Positions 1 to 8,374 of a stretch of DNA of 24,373 bases are shown piece after piece. The notes under the pieces are model-generated. The model was not told the origin of the DNA. It saw only the letters and a program-made list of their open reading frames with translations, and did not search any database. Origin of the DNA: Pavlovales sp. CCMP2436 (Eukaryota; Haptophyta; Pavlovophyceae; Pavlovales); contig MU631505.1 in NCBI GenBank assembly GCA_026770615.1, positions 147,830-172,202 on the forward strand, written 5' to 3'. The position numbers were made by a program, and so were the translations under genes. Each line of letters opens with the position of its first letter. Positions within the stretch are counted from its first letter, which is position 1.

Positions 1-975
1 AGTGCAGGTATGACCGCCAGCCATGCGCGCGCATGTCCAGGAAGGAGTTCCGTCCTACTACGAGCGCGACTTGCGGCAGCTCGAGCATGCCGCGCTGCGT
101 GATGGTGCCGGTCGGCTCGTCCACGATGTCAAGGAAGTTGGGCACTGCCTGGGTCATGACGCCACAGAAAGCGGCAGGCGCGATGTCGACCATGCGTCGA
201 AGTCCGGCGCCCCGGTAGCGGCGGGGGAGTGCGAGGCGGGCAGAAGCAAGCTGGTCGTCGTCAAGCGAGACTCCAAGTGCGTGTGTCGCCTGCGTGTGGA
301 TGATCGCGTCGAAGCGCGTGCACGCATCGCGCGCCTGGTCCGGGTAGCAGTGGCGGGCAAAGTACTCAAATTTGCGTGCGGTGGAGAAGAGCATTAGCAG
401 CCAGAGCTGTTGCTTGTGTGACGAGCTGAGCGTTGCGATTAGCTCGTTTGAGATGCTGGCAATCTCGTCACACTTGCCAGCGAGGGCAAGCTGAACGTAC
501 TCCTCCGAGCCGATTGGGACGCCGTAGCACATGACGCCGTAGTGCGGGGTCAGGGCGCCGTCGAGCAGGTGGCTGCGTGTCACCAAGCCACGGTGGGCGT
601 CGAGGGAGGCGATGTGGGCCTCGTCGATCCAGCATTCACACTTGGACGGCTGCACGACAAGGCCGAGCCGTAAGAAGAGCGCGTCGTGGAAGTGCTGCAT
701 CGCCGCGAAGACGATCCAGGGCGGACCGCACGCGCGCACGTCGTTGTGGCCAGCCGGAGCGCCCCCACCGTATGGCCGCAGCTCGGCGTCGAGCACCTGT
801 AACTCGGGGTGGATGGAGATGGCAAAGGCGCGACTCCAGCCTCTACTGACCCTTGAGCGACACCGGTCTCGCCGTCTCTGCCCATGGGCGTCAGGCCGCC
901 GCCCTTGCCAGTGACGAAGATCGGGTACTTGGGAGCGAGCGTGGCGTAGAAGAGGCGTGCGAGCGGGGCTAGGCC
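1..975 (-). pseudogene. Decayed reverse transcriptase (non-LTR type), cut by the window edge
   Basis: Read on the minus strand from about 975 down to the first base, one protein is recoverable although no ATG-to-stop ORF covers it. It begins ARLFYATLAPKYPIFV, passes ETGVAQGS, shifts frame near 840 (one base missing), continues RAFAISIHPEL and then PSKCECW, and stays open to position 1. The order matches the RT palm and thumb of LINE-like elements: a GxxQGxPLGPxLFAxAxHP-type block, a YxDD-type block, an NPxKCE-type block, and a late LPxRYxGxGLR block (LALPRRYRGAGLRRM). Key residues are degraded. The QGDPLG-type motif reads QGSVEA and the catalytic YxDD position reads HNDV, so it cannot be an active polymerase. 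A TAA at 997-999 and loss of similarity upstream mark 5' truncation, which is typical of LINE copies. The family is inferred from motif order; the exact clade is unknown. Confidence 0.72.
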
Positions 976-1445
976 CGGGGGAGCTGACGTGTTTTTTTAC
1001 GTCTTTTTCAAAATTTTGGGCGTTAATCAAGTTTATGCAGGCTATAGAAAGACACGCTCTGGCGTGCGGACACGTTGGCTCGCGCCTCAGCCCCGCCGCC
1101 ACGCAATCGGCCTGCGGCCGACTGTCAAAAGAATCAAGTTTTCAAGATAATCGAATAACGACCGTATTATCCGCATACAGCTAGTGGGGTCCGACCTTGC
1201 CAATTATTTCGTTACGCCGTCATCGCAGGAAGTTCAAACAGCATTTCTGAGCGCATTTCAAACGCAACACAAAGATGCACAATAAGTATACCATCCATAT
1301 TTACGCATATTTATGCCGCACCAAAGGCACAGGCCAAGGAGACCCACGCGCCCCCAGCGAGTGCGCGGAAGCCACCGACCAGCGCGCACGCCGAGCCGCC
1401 GCCATCAGAGCGGGCATGTCTGCTCTGCTCTTTGGCGGCTGACGA
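976..1445. other. No gene recognised
   Basis: After the broken RT the sequence turns AT-rich (T-run at 991-997) and then mixed. Short frames on both strands show no coherent protein, splice pattern or RNA gene. Confidence 0.5.
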
Positions 1446-1605
1446 CAATAATGATCATCATGATTTTGATGATAATTTTGATAATAGTAATGATAATGAT
1501 AAGTTAATGGGTTTTTTTTTATTATTATGATGATAATGATAATGATAGAATGATGATGATGATGATACTGATACAAATAAAAATTATGGTGATGATGATT
1601 ATAAT
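1446..1605. repeat. Imperfect (ATR)n microsatellite
   Basis: Long runs of ATG, ATA and ATT triplets with a poly-T interruption near 1510. The minus-strand frame here reads as a His/Ile run and is a simple-repeat artefact, not a gene. Confidence 0.9.
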
Positions 1606-1757
1606 AGTATAATTTGCGGTGCTAGCAACTAGTTGTAGAGTAACGAGCAGTCGTAGTATTAGTAGTGGCCTAGTAAGTTAGTATAGATGTTTTTTTTGAA
1701 TGCCATCGGGGGTTGTTCGAAGGCGCGCACCGAGCATAAGTTATATAAAAACGAGCG

Positions 1758-2079
1758 TGTGTAAATATCTATAAAAACGTCCGGCCCCGTCAACGGTTCC
1801 CCGGACTGCAGGGGATCGCGGGCAATAAGAACGGCGAATTTGAGGCTAAGGCTCAGACTTTTTAGCAAAATACATACAAAAAATTGCTAAATGTTGCTTA
1901 AATTGTTCTTGAAGGTCACAAAAAACGAGGCTCAGTTTCTTAACGTTACGGTTTCTTATTGCCCGCGTCCCCCTGTACCAGTGCCCAGTGGTGCAGCAAC
2001 AGCACACTGCTACATAGCCTAGGACCATTCCTGAGCACATTGATCTCGTCATCATCCCCTCGCTCGTCAGAGGCGCACG
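1758..2079 (+). repeat. Dispersed repeat R1, copy 1 (interrupted by a MITE)
   Basis: Begins TGTGTAAATATCTATAAAAA, followed by CCGGCCCC and a second half with GTGCAGCAAC and CATTCCTGAGCACATTGAT. The same order of blocks is found at 5990-6092 and 10943-11060, with a fragment at 21338-21372. The core GTCCGG...CCGGAC can form a hairpin in copies 1 and 3. Here the unit is split at 1809-1975 by a palindromic element that the other copies lack. Confidence 0.75.
1809..1975. mobile_element. MITE R2, copy 1 (167 bp, CAGGGG termini)
   Basis: The left end reads CAGGGGATCGCGGGCAATAA. The right end is its imperfect inverted repeat, with GCAATAAGAAACCGTAACG on the opposite strand. The flanks are TG on the left and TA on the right, consistent with a decayed TA target duplication. 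A second copy at 21089-21253 has perfect TA/TA flanks. TA duplication and short inverted termini fit a Tc1/mariner- or pogo-type non-autonomous element. No transposase is present. Confidence 0.82.
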
Positions 2080-2918
2080 AACATCTTTTTAAAAATAGTT
2101 GCGTCTTTTCACATTATTGGGCAGAAGAGGCGAAGCTGAAGATCTGCTGGAACGGCGGATTCACTTGTAAAAGTGACGTCGCGTCACAGCACATAATAAG
2201 GCAGTACAGCGGGTCAGCACAGCACATCCCTGGAAAGTCCGCCTTTATTGTCTCTAGGCGAGCTACGTTGAGGCTGTATCTCCCTATTTAGGTAAGAGTA
2301 TTCTGGCTGGTGGTGTGTCAAGTTCAAGTCAAGCTGATATTCGCGCTCCCATATAATCTGAACTATGAACATGTGAGTGAACGCAAGTCTCCTGCCGCAC
2401 ACTGCTGAGCCAATTATTATTATTAAATCCATGAAATCGCGTGTCAGCACGACCTTTTTGAATTTCAGGCTTTTTGCGACTTCATCCGGACTTCACGGCT
2501 CTTGCACGATGGCAGCCCGCTCCTCCGCGACAGAAGGTTTAAGGTCGCCTTCTTGCACGTTTAAGATCGCGCTCCAGACAGCATATCAACTCACATCAAG
2601 TGGTGCTGACGCACGGGCGGGGCCTTCTGCGGGAAGAGGCACTATCAGACCTCGCCCGTCGCGTATAACGCGACCTCTTCAAGCGCTGGAGACGAGGCAT
2701 CTTCTTGGCAAGCTTAGCCCGCACTTCATCACAGCGCTTGCATGCTGGACGGCACACTTCAGCGCTGCCACCAGTCATCAGCGAGTGTCACCCGCCCGTG
2801 CAGACCACGCATCGTAAAAATAATTGTTGTCGCCGGACATCTCAGCTAGAAATGCAGCAAGCCTGTAACACCAGCGCAAGCCAGAACCCCGCACTTACAT
2901 CATGTAAATTACTTATTA
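2080..2918. other. Gene-poor stretch with repeat fragments
   Basis: Holds an inverted fragment of repeat R4 (2303-2339) and a CTGAGCC(N)TTATTATTATTA-type tail at about 2405-2426 that recurs at 6265-6290 and 21036-21062, possibly a SINE or LINE 3' end. A short minus-strand frame at 2596-2778 has a CxxC pair and many Arg/Lys but matches nothing I recognise. I do not call it a gene. Confidence 0.45.
2303..2339 (-). repeat. Dispersed repeat R4, fragment (copy 1)
   Basis: On the minus strand it reads ATCAGCTTGACTTGAACTTG followed by a CACCAGCC block, the same order as in the other R4 copies at 2919-3026, 12871-12948, 13710-13802 and 24052-24097. Confidence 0.6.
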
Positions 2919-3026
2919 GCGCGTAGGAGCCTGCGTCGGCGGGCCCTAAGATCAGCGCGTTCGACTTGAACTTGAGACACTGCCAGCCAGAATGACAGAA
3001 TCCCCTCTACAGTAATCATTAATACG
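2919..3026 (+). repeat. Dispersed repeat R4, copy 2
   Basis: Starts GCGCGTAGGAGCCTGCGTCG, then TAAGATCAG, GACTTGAACTTGA, GCCAGCC and ends near CATTAATA. The 13710-13802 copy shares all these blocks in order. Together with the reversed fragment at 2303-2339 it brackets about 580 bp in inverted orientation. Confidence 0.75.
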
Positions 3027-3394
3027 TACAAAAAACTTATTGCAGGCATGCCGACGACGGACCAGTCGCCCGCTTCGAGGTCGACGATCGATATCGGTAT
3101 GGCGCTAATGTTACGTTTACTTTATTAATCGAATTAAGTGCTGAGCTGCGGGGGGCGCAGCAGGCAGACTGGCAGAGGCGCGACTGAACAGTAACATGCC
3201 GTCTATGTGCACGCGCGGCCTTTGGACTCATTGCATCTTTGACACTCACTGTGCGGCCTTCTCCGATCGCCGTTTGAGCATCCGCGCGATCGCAGCCACC
3301 CGTCACATGTGCGTGCATGCCGGCCACTTGGGTGCCACAGTGCAGGCGCCACTGTGGCAGAACAGAACATGGCGACAGGCAGCTCTTGGCCTCA

Positions 3395-3543
3395 CTCCTC
3401 ACTCCCACTCCCAGCCAAGCCCGAGCGGGTCCGCGGGGCGCATGCCGCTCGGCGCGAGCTCCGGTCGAGCTGGGCGCGCCAGCGCCCTTGCGAGCCCACC
3501 CAGCAGAGCAGGCACACCCTTGCGTGGACGAGGTGCGGCGGCA
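3395..3543 (-). repeat. Duplicated 3' flank of the ankyrin paralogues
   Basis: On the minus strand this stretch resembles about 130 bp after the stop codon of the intact ankyrin gene (23368-23520 on +), including GGCTTGGCTGGGAGTGGGAG against GCCTGGCTGGGAGTGGGAG. The duplication therefore covered the 3' untranslated region as well as the coding region. Confidence 0.7.
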
Positions 3544-4451
3544 TAAGCTGGGCGGCATGCTGCGGCTGAGCGTGTGAGCCATCACGAGCGGACAAATGTT
3601 GAGCAGCGCGACCTCCTCGCTCGCAAAGCGCGGCTCCCGGACGAGCAGCTGGCCGAGCCGCAGCAGCTCGGCCGCACGCGCGCGCACGTGTGCGGGGAAG
3701 AGCGCGTAGTTCGCACGTGACCAAGGGGCTCCTGCCGCCACCACCAGCGAAGCGCCCTCGTGCGCCGGGTCGAGCGCGAGCAGCGCGCGTGCGAGCCCGA
3801 GCGGCATGGGCGCACCTTCGCCGCTGCCGTCGCTTGCGTGCACGTCCGCCCCGCCCACGAGGAGCTGGCGCACACGCGCTGGCGCGAGGAGCTCGAGGTG
3901 GTGTAACTGCGTGCTCCAGCGGCTCGTCTCGAACACCCACGCGCGTACGTCAGCGGGCGCGTCCTGGGCGAGCGTCTCGCGCTGTGCACCGTAGGCGCAG
4001 AGCAGCTGCACCACCTCAAGCCGGGCGCTTCCATAGAAAAGGGCGGTGTGCCCTCCGGTGGTAGATATTGCCAGGACGTCGGCGCCGGCCTCGAGCAGGA
4101 AGTGCGCGCACGCTGCGTGGCCTCATCGGCTCGCAGCCATCAGCGCATTGCGGCCATTCGGCCCGGCGTGGTTCACGCTGGCGCCCGCCGCGAGCAGGAG
4201 GCTCGCACACTCGGCGCGCCCTCGATCACTCGCACCTACCAGCGCAGTGTGGCCCCGTCCATTGCCGTGGTTCACGTGGCGCTGGCCTCGAGCAGGAGGC
4301 GCGCGCACGCTGCATGGCCTCGTCGGCTCGCCGCCATCAGCGCTGTGCGGCCAAACTCATCCGCGTGATTCGCGGCCAAGCTCATCGAGGCCTCGAGCAG
4401 GGCGCGCAAATGAACTACGACCTAATTCCTGCACGCCTCGATGAGCGCCAT
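3544..4451 (-). pseudogene. Ankyrin-repeat protein, decayed paralogue of the 22435-23367 gene
   Basis: Aligned by eye to the intact copy at 22435. The start context (GCCCGCGATGGC) matches, and the ankyrin repeats (GRTALMAASRRGHAACARLL, RNALMAASR, GHTALFYGS) and the C-terminal domain (WSTQLHHLELLAPARVRQLL, LFPAHVRARAAELLRLGQLL) follow in order. Disruptions visible from 5' to 3' are an in-frame TAG about 10 codons in, a one-base deletion near 4276, and a TGA where the repeat pattern expects CGA (SR*GHAAC). The normal end (MPPS, stop) is also lost, so the frame runs on to about 3037. Ankyrin repeats bind proteins; no partner is known here. It lies head-to-head with the UNC50-like gene, 443 bp between starts. 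The high similarity at both ends suggests a fairly recent duplication followed by decay. Confidence 0.85.
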
Positions 4452-4894
4452 CGCGGGCCCGCGCACGCCGCCGCTCTGGCCCGGGCTGGTCAGTAGAAAG
4501 CGGACGCAGCAGTAAAGCGCTCCACTTGGAACACTTGAACACTTCTAAATTCGGCGGACGCTAACTAACGACTTGCTGTGGTGTCGTGTGGATTAACTTG
4601 CTGTGGAGCGAACTGAGGATGAAGAACTCAAGTATGGCTGAACCGATCAGCTAAGTTCTGACATATCACACCGGTTGTAAGTATGCTAGCGCTCGGCCAC
4701 TGTTAATGGCGGGCGCTTCAGTAATGTGGCTCAATCGCAGGCGTGGGTGGCCTGCTGTGGAGAGCGCAGGGCGGTCTTCATGTTCGATTCATGATCATTC
4801 GGAGTTGGATTTCTCCTGGGCAGGATAATAACTTACCACCCCGCGGCAAAAATTCAAACCCGGCAGCCATCGCTGACGGTCGCAAGCTGACCCA
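4452..4894. other. Intergenic region between divergent starts
   Basis: Separates the ankyrin pseudogene (-) from the UNC50-like gene (+), so it should contain at least the UNC50 promoter. No TATA box or named regulatory site can be supported by eye. Confidence 0.4.
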
Positions 4895-5699
4895 ATGCAG
4901 CACACCGCGGGGCGCTACCGCGGCGTCGGGCTGCAGGAGTACGTCCATCGCATCGTCAACTTCCGCGAGCAGTGCGACTTTGAGTACACATTCTGCACGA
5001 TGCTCTGGCTCTGCATCGATCCGCGGCGTGTCTACCGCAACGCCGAATATCACTCGCGCACAAAACACCAGTGGGCGCGCGATGACCCCGGATTCATCGT
5101 CGTCATGGTCGGGCTCATCGTGTGCAGCACGACTGCTTGGTCGCTCGCGCTCGGCCAGTGGTCGGTGGTGAGCTGGGTGTGCAACATTGCATACGAAGTC
5201 CTCGTCGACTTTGTCGGCCTCGGCCTCGTCGCCGCGGGGATCGCCTGGTGCGCGCCCGGCCTTTGCTCGGAGGATGGCGGCCCTTGTCCCGACCCAACCC
5301 TAGCTTACTCCTGGTCCTGGCGCCTGGTTCGCGCCGGCTTTGGCTCGGACGATGGCGGCCTGGCCCCGCCACACCCCTAACCCTATCCCGAACTGAACAT
5401 TTATCTGCGCGCACCCAGGCTTGTGACAAGCGGCAGGGCAGTTGCGGGCTCAGGCGAGCGCGATTCATTGGAATCGCACGGGGAGGAGGAGTACGCGCAG
5501 GCGCAGCAGCTTGAGTTCGCGTACGCGTTCGACGTCCACTGCAACTCCTACTTCCCGCTCTTTCTGATGCTACACGTCCTGCACTACCTGTTGCTGCCGC
5601 TATTACTGGGTAGCGGACACCTCTCCGGGCTGCTCTCGTGCAGCCTCTATTTTTGGGCGGTGTCGTACTACACCTACCTTACATTCCTGGGCTACAACG
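4895..5699 (+). CDS. UNC50: UNC50-like Golgi/ER multi-pass membrane protein (two exons; C-terminal exon not found)
   Basis: UNC50 proteins are conserved Golgi and inner-nuclear-membrane proteins needed for trafficking of some receptors. Exon 1 (4895-5247) encodes 117 residues plus two bases. It carries the family core DFEYTFCTMLWLCIDPRRVY, then RTKHQWARDDPGF, and hydrophobic segments at about residues 67-85 and 97-117. The intron (5248-5418) has GTGCGC at its donor, a CCCTAAC branch-like site and a CACCCAG acceptor; the split codon restores Trp. Exon 2 (5419-5699) encodes an acidic linker (GEEEYAQAQQ), then FAYAFDVHCNSYFPLFLMLH and SYYTYLTFLGYN, all diagnostic of UNC50. It ends in phase 1 at a GT donor (5700). 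The family then needs about 60 residues with one or two further membrane segments, and none is visible downstream. Either the last intron is long or the gene is truncated. The start is the ATG preceding the conserved GRYRG block. Confidence 0.85.
5248..5418 (+). other. Intron 1 of the UNC50-like gene, built of two imperfect repeats
   Basis: 171 nt, GT-AG. Two related units of about 76 nt each contain CTCGGAnGATGGCGGCC followed by a CCC(T)AACCCT stretch. The second unit supplies the likely branch site. Confidence 0.7.
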
Positions 5700-5989
5700 G
5701 TCAGTCGCGCCGTTTTTTTTTTTTTTTTGAATCCTAACGCCGGTTGTGCTTTCTGTCATCGACAACAGTCTGAGCCATCGTCGGTCGTCGTCACTGACCA
5801 TATGTATAATAGGTCTCTTAACGTCCCCGACTTGCAGCTCGAAAGCGTACGGGATAGACTTGGGAGGGTCAGTTCTCTTCTAGTTTTTACAAAAAATCTT
5901 TTTTTCTTTTTTTTCTTTATTCTTTTAAAGAAAATGACACATCTGTTCCTCTGTCATAGTTCCCTTTCTACCGATGAGCTGCGCGGTTC
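5700..5989. other. Start of the second UNC50 intron or downstream DNA
   Basis: GTCAGTCGC donor followed by a 16-17 nt poly-T run, then AT-rich sequence with further T runs near 5900-5920. It contains repeat R8 copy 1. No UNC50 C-terminal exon is seen here. Confidence 0.5.
5814..5854 (+). repeat. Dispersed repeat R8, copy 1
   Basis: CTTAACGTCCCCGACTTGCA then GCGTACGGG; matches 7074-7116 (TTTAACGTCCTCCGACTTGC then GCGTACGGG). Confidence 0.6.
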
Positions 5990-6092
5990 TGTGTAAATAT
6001 CTATGAAAACACCCGGCCCCGGAGACGGTCTCCCGGACTCCCAGCGGTGCAGCAACACCAAGCTGTGAGCCTGGGACCTTCCCGAGCAAATA
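5990..6092 (+). repeat. Dispersed repeat R1, copy 2 (uninterrupted)
   Basis: TGTGTAAATATCTATGAAAA, CCGGCCCC, CCCGGACTCCCAG, GGTGCAGCAACA, CTGGGACCTTCCCGAGCA. The block order equals copy 1 at 1758 without the MITE, so it represents an empty insertion site. Confidence 0.75.
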
Positions 6093-6504
6093 GATTTTTA
6101 TTTTATTTTTAGGTTTTTTCTGTCGTGGTCCCTTCTGCTCCTTATTGGGTACTACAACTATAATCATGAACGTTCCTTTACCTGTCCGCCCACATAGCAC
6201 CTGCTGTTAGGACTGATGCCTGCCGTCGACCAAGTCTGCGAGTGAACACCACCCGTTGAACCATGCTGAGCCGCTAATAATAATAAATAGCACATGTTGG
6301 CATCGTGTGACCGTCGCCCAGTCTGTGTGCCTGGGATGTCACGTCACGCTACGGCCTGAAGGTTTAGGCCCCTACTGCCTGCAGGTTTAGGCCCTGAGCT
6401 TGGAATAGAGTAAACTTCTGAATAAGGTCCAGATTACAGATAAACTTCACAGAATAAGCTTCAGAATAAGCTTTAGAATAAGCTTCAGACAAAACTCCAC
6501 TTTC
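6093..6504. other. AT-rich non-coding DNA with short tandem motifs
   Basis: Includes a CTGAGCCGCTAATAATAATA tail (6268-6288), a doubled GGTTTAGGCCC unit (6361-6395) and several copies of AGAATAAGCTTCAG (6450-6490). No coding sequence recognised. Confidence 0.55.
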
Positions 6505-6858
6505 ATGCACCCACACCCCCCCTCCCCCCCCCTCCCACACTCACACACTCGCACACACACACGCAGCTCTCCCGTTCCTACGGCATATCGAATATGTCGT
6601 CTAGCTTATGTCCCCCCCCCACACACACACGCAGCTCTCCCGTTCCTACGGCATACCGAATATGTCGTCTAGCTTATGTCCCCCCCTCCCACACACACGC
6701 AGCTCTCCCGTTTTTACGGCATACCGAATTTATCATCTTGCCCATCGGTGCTTTCGCTATCCTCGCGATCCTCGGTGTGTGTGTGCGTGGGTGTGGGTGT
6801 GTGTGGGGGGGGGGGGGGGGGGCTTTGCGCTGCTCGCTATCGGGGGGGGGGATAGAAG
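6505..6858. repeat. 68-bp minisatellite enclosed by complementary C/CA and GT/G tracts
   Basis: Three units of CGCAGCTCTCCCGTTCCTAC, ACGGCATACCGAATATGTCG and CTAGCTTATGTCCCCCC start at 6562, 6630 and 6698, a regular 68-bp period; the third unit is diverged. C-rich and CA-rich DNA (6505-6565) on the left is complementary to GT- and G-rich DNA (6776-6850) on the right. Frames across it are repeat artefacts. Confidence 0.88.
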
Positions 6859-6895
6859 TCAGGCCATTATCTGCATAATGTAGGGATGGTATCCG

Positions 6896-6980
6896 TATGC
6901 TCTGCAAGGTCCCATGATCCGAGTATTTTCTCAGCGCTTGGGTTTGGTGGAGACCTGTCAGGGGACGGACGTACGTCTCG
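6896..6980 (+). repeat. Dispersed repeat R9, copy 1
   Basis: TATGCTCTGCAAGGTCCC, TTTTCTCAGCGCTTGGGT, GGTGGAGAC. The same blocks occur at 11552-11640 inside the DCN1-like gene. Confidence 0.65.
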
Positions 6981-7073
6981 ACGTTTACACTCTATGATAA
7001 TGATGATGATTTTATTTCTTTCTATCGGCGGGAAGCCATGCTGGGCGGCATATCACGTTTATTTATTTTTAGT

Positions 7074-7116
7074 TCTTTTAACGTCCTCCGACTTGCAGCC
7101 CGATGGCGTACGGGCA
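7074..7116 (+). repeat. Dispersed repeat R8, copy 2
   Basis: Matches 5814-5854 block for block. Confidence 0.6.
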
Positions 7117-7631
7117 TGGCATGAAACACACGCAATTGAATATCTTTCTCAAATCAAATACGAAATACACCTTGCCGAAAGCGTTTCCTATTTCACCCCA
7201 CCATAAATATCTGTATTTCTCCCTTACCGATGTACTCAAGTAATAATAAACAATAAATAATGAATAACACGTAACGCATAATAATCATACATTAGGGGTG
7301 GTGGTTAGGTTTAACCCCACTGTCTCGAGCACGCAGTTCTTCTTCGCGCCAGAGACAGATGAGTTCGAGGCGGGCGGGTGATTTGATTTGATTTGATTTG
7401 ATGCCGCTTCTACCGCCTCTTGATTTGATTTGGCCGCAGTCCCTGCGTCCGAATGGCACTGGGTGTCAGCGTCTGAACGTTATTTTAAGTATACTGTATC
7501 TAATAGTTGAGTGATAGACTAGAAAATAAAGAGAGTCCGAGTCAGCTGGCAACACTACTGTAATGCAGCTCCGCAGAAAAGTCAAGGACAAGCAAGGCCA
7601 GGAATAGGGGAACGGCAGCTGCATATATTAT
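7117..7631. other. No gene; simple repeats
   Basis: AT-rich, with AATAAT runs at 7240-7290 and a (GATTT)n microsatellite at 7380-7432. No supported gene. Confidence 0.5.
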
Positions 7632-7763
7632 TGATAGGGATTCAAGCTGGCGTCTGACTGTTCTGAAATTGTTTTGCTCAAATTGCTGGTCTGACAGTGA
7701 GTGACTCTGAGACTGAGCGCTGCGTCGCCCATTGCCTGCTGCGTGCCTTACTCGGCTGCGCTG
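7632..7763 (+). repeat. Dispersed repeat R3, copy 1
   Basis: TGATAGGGATTCAAGCTGGC, GTCTGACTGTTCTGAA, GAGCGCTGCGTCGCCCATTG, CCTGCTGCGTGCCTTA, TCGGCTGCGCTG. Other copies are at 11150-11232 and 11352-11455, with a reversed fragment at 13803-13837. No RNA polymerase III boxes or coding content are convincing. Confidence 0.78.
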
Positions 7764-7844
7764 CATGTTTATCATTTTACATCGAGGCCCTGCCCGCAGG
7801 CTGTGCAGGACGGGGTGATGCCGGTGTTCAGAACATATCGGTAT

Positions 7845-7869
7845 CGGTTCGAAATCCGAATTAGTGGCC
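7845..7869 (+). repeat. Fragment of repeat R6
   Basis: GGTTCGAAATCCGAATTAGT followed by GGCC; equals the start of the 11982-12120 copy. Confidence 0.55.
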
Positions 7870-7934
7870 AGTCCGGGGGGAATTCGAAAAAGGTCCGGTG
7901 AAAATCCTTCGGAGCAACTCAGGAACCGGTGGTA

Positions 7935-8050
7935 GTGGTACCGCGGAGTTAGTTGCAGATTCGTGAATGGGACGGTGACCCATTCACGAATCTGCAACTA
8001 ACTCCGCTACCGTCCCATTCACGAATCTGCAACTAACTCCGCGGTACCAC
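7935..8050. repeat. Perfect 42-bp inverted repeat with an extra internal arm copy
   Basis: Arm 1 (7935-7976) begins GTGGTACCGCGGAGTTAGTT. Arm 2 (8009-8050) is its exact reverse complement, ending GCGGTACCAC. Between them 7979-8007 is a third, 29-nt copy of the arm in the arm-2 orientation. Arm 1 can therefore pair with either of two partners. The structure is the end of a larger repeat module (R7). Confidence 0.95.
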
Positions 8051-8112
8051 TTCGGGAACCATGACTTCCTTTTCGATTTCGAACACTGAGGATATCGGAA
8101 ATGTTAGTTACA
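8030..8112 (+). repeat. Dispersed repeat R7, copy 1
   Basis: CACTTCGGGAACCATGACTT, CCTTTTCG, then ATCGGAAATGTTAGTTAC. It is the reverse complement of 12172-12252 apart from scattered changes. Confidence 0.78.
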
Positions 8113-8374
8113 CGAAATATGTTTTCGACCATAGAGGCACCTGATAGGAACACGAGGTAGACTCCAACCGTCGAGGAGGGCAGGGCTTCTTAGATACCTT
8201 CAGATTTTTGTTCAGATCGTAAAGTAATAATTTAAGCACATCGTCCGCCGGAGGCGTTAAAATTCGCTTGCGAAGAAAAAATGTCGGCCCTTTTAAATCA
8301 AATTAAATACATTTACACACAATCATGTCGCGACAGGCGGCAACAAGGGCAGCAAGCGGGCGCGGCAGCCGCAG
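8113..8374. other. Non-coding DNA before the orphan exon
   Basis: AT-rich, no repeat or gene recognised. An open frame begins at 8281, but its first 30 codons are AT-rich and unlike the rest. Confidence 0.45.

Noticed and set aside
1301..1576. His/Ile-rich minus-strand ORF
   Set aside because: It is the translation of the (ATR)n microsatellite.
2596..2778. Small CxxC-containing basic protein on the minus strand
   Set aside because: Sixty codons, no second metal-binding half in frame, no splice context; likely chance or a degraded repeat.
3690..4496. Arg/Ala-rich plus-strand frames over 3196-4496
   Set aside because: Antisense or out-of-frame shadows of the ankyrin pseudogene; low-complexity composition and no domains.
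6594..6883. Pro/Thr/His-rich ORFs at the minisatellite
   Set aside because: Frames follow the 68-bp repeat and CA/G tracts; no independent coding signal.
7845..7870. GGTTCGAAATCC as a tRNA T-arm / B box
   Set aside because: One base too long for a B box, and no acceptor stem, D-arm or anticodon arm can be folded around it.
7935..8050. CRISPR array (three near-identical arms)
   Set aside because: Only three copies, one reversed, with no regular unique spacers and no cas genes, in a eukaryotic setting.
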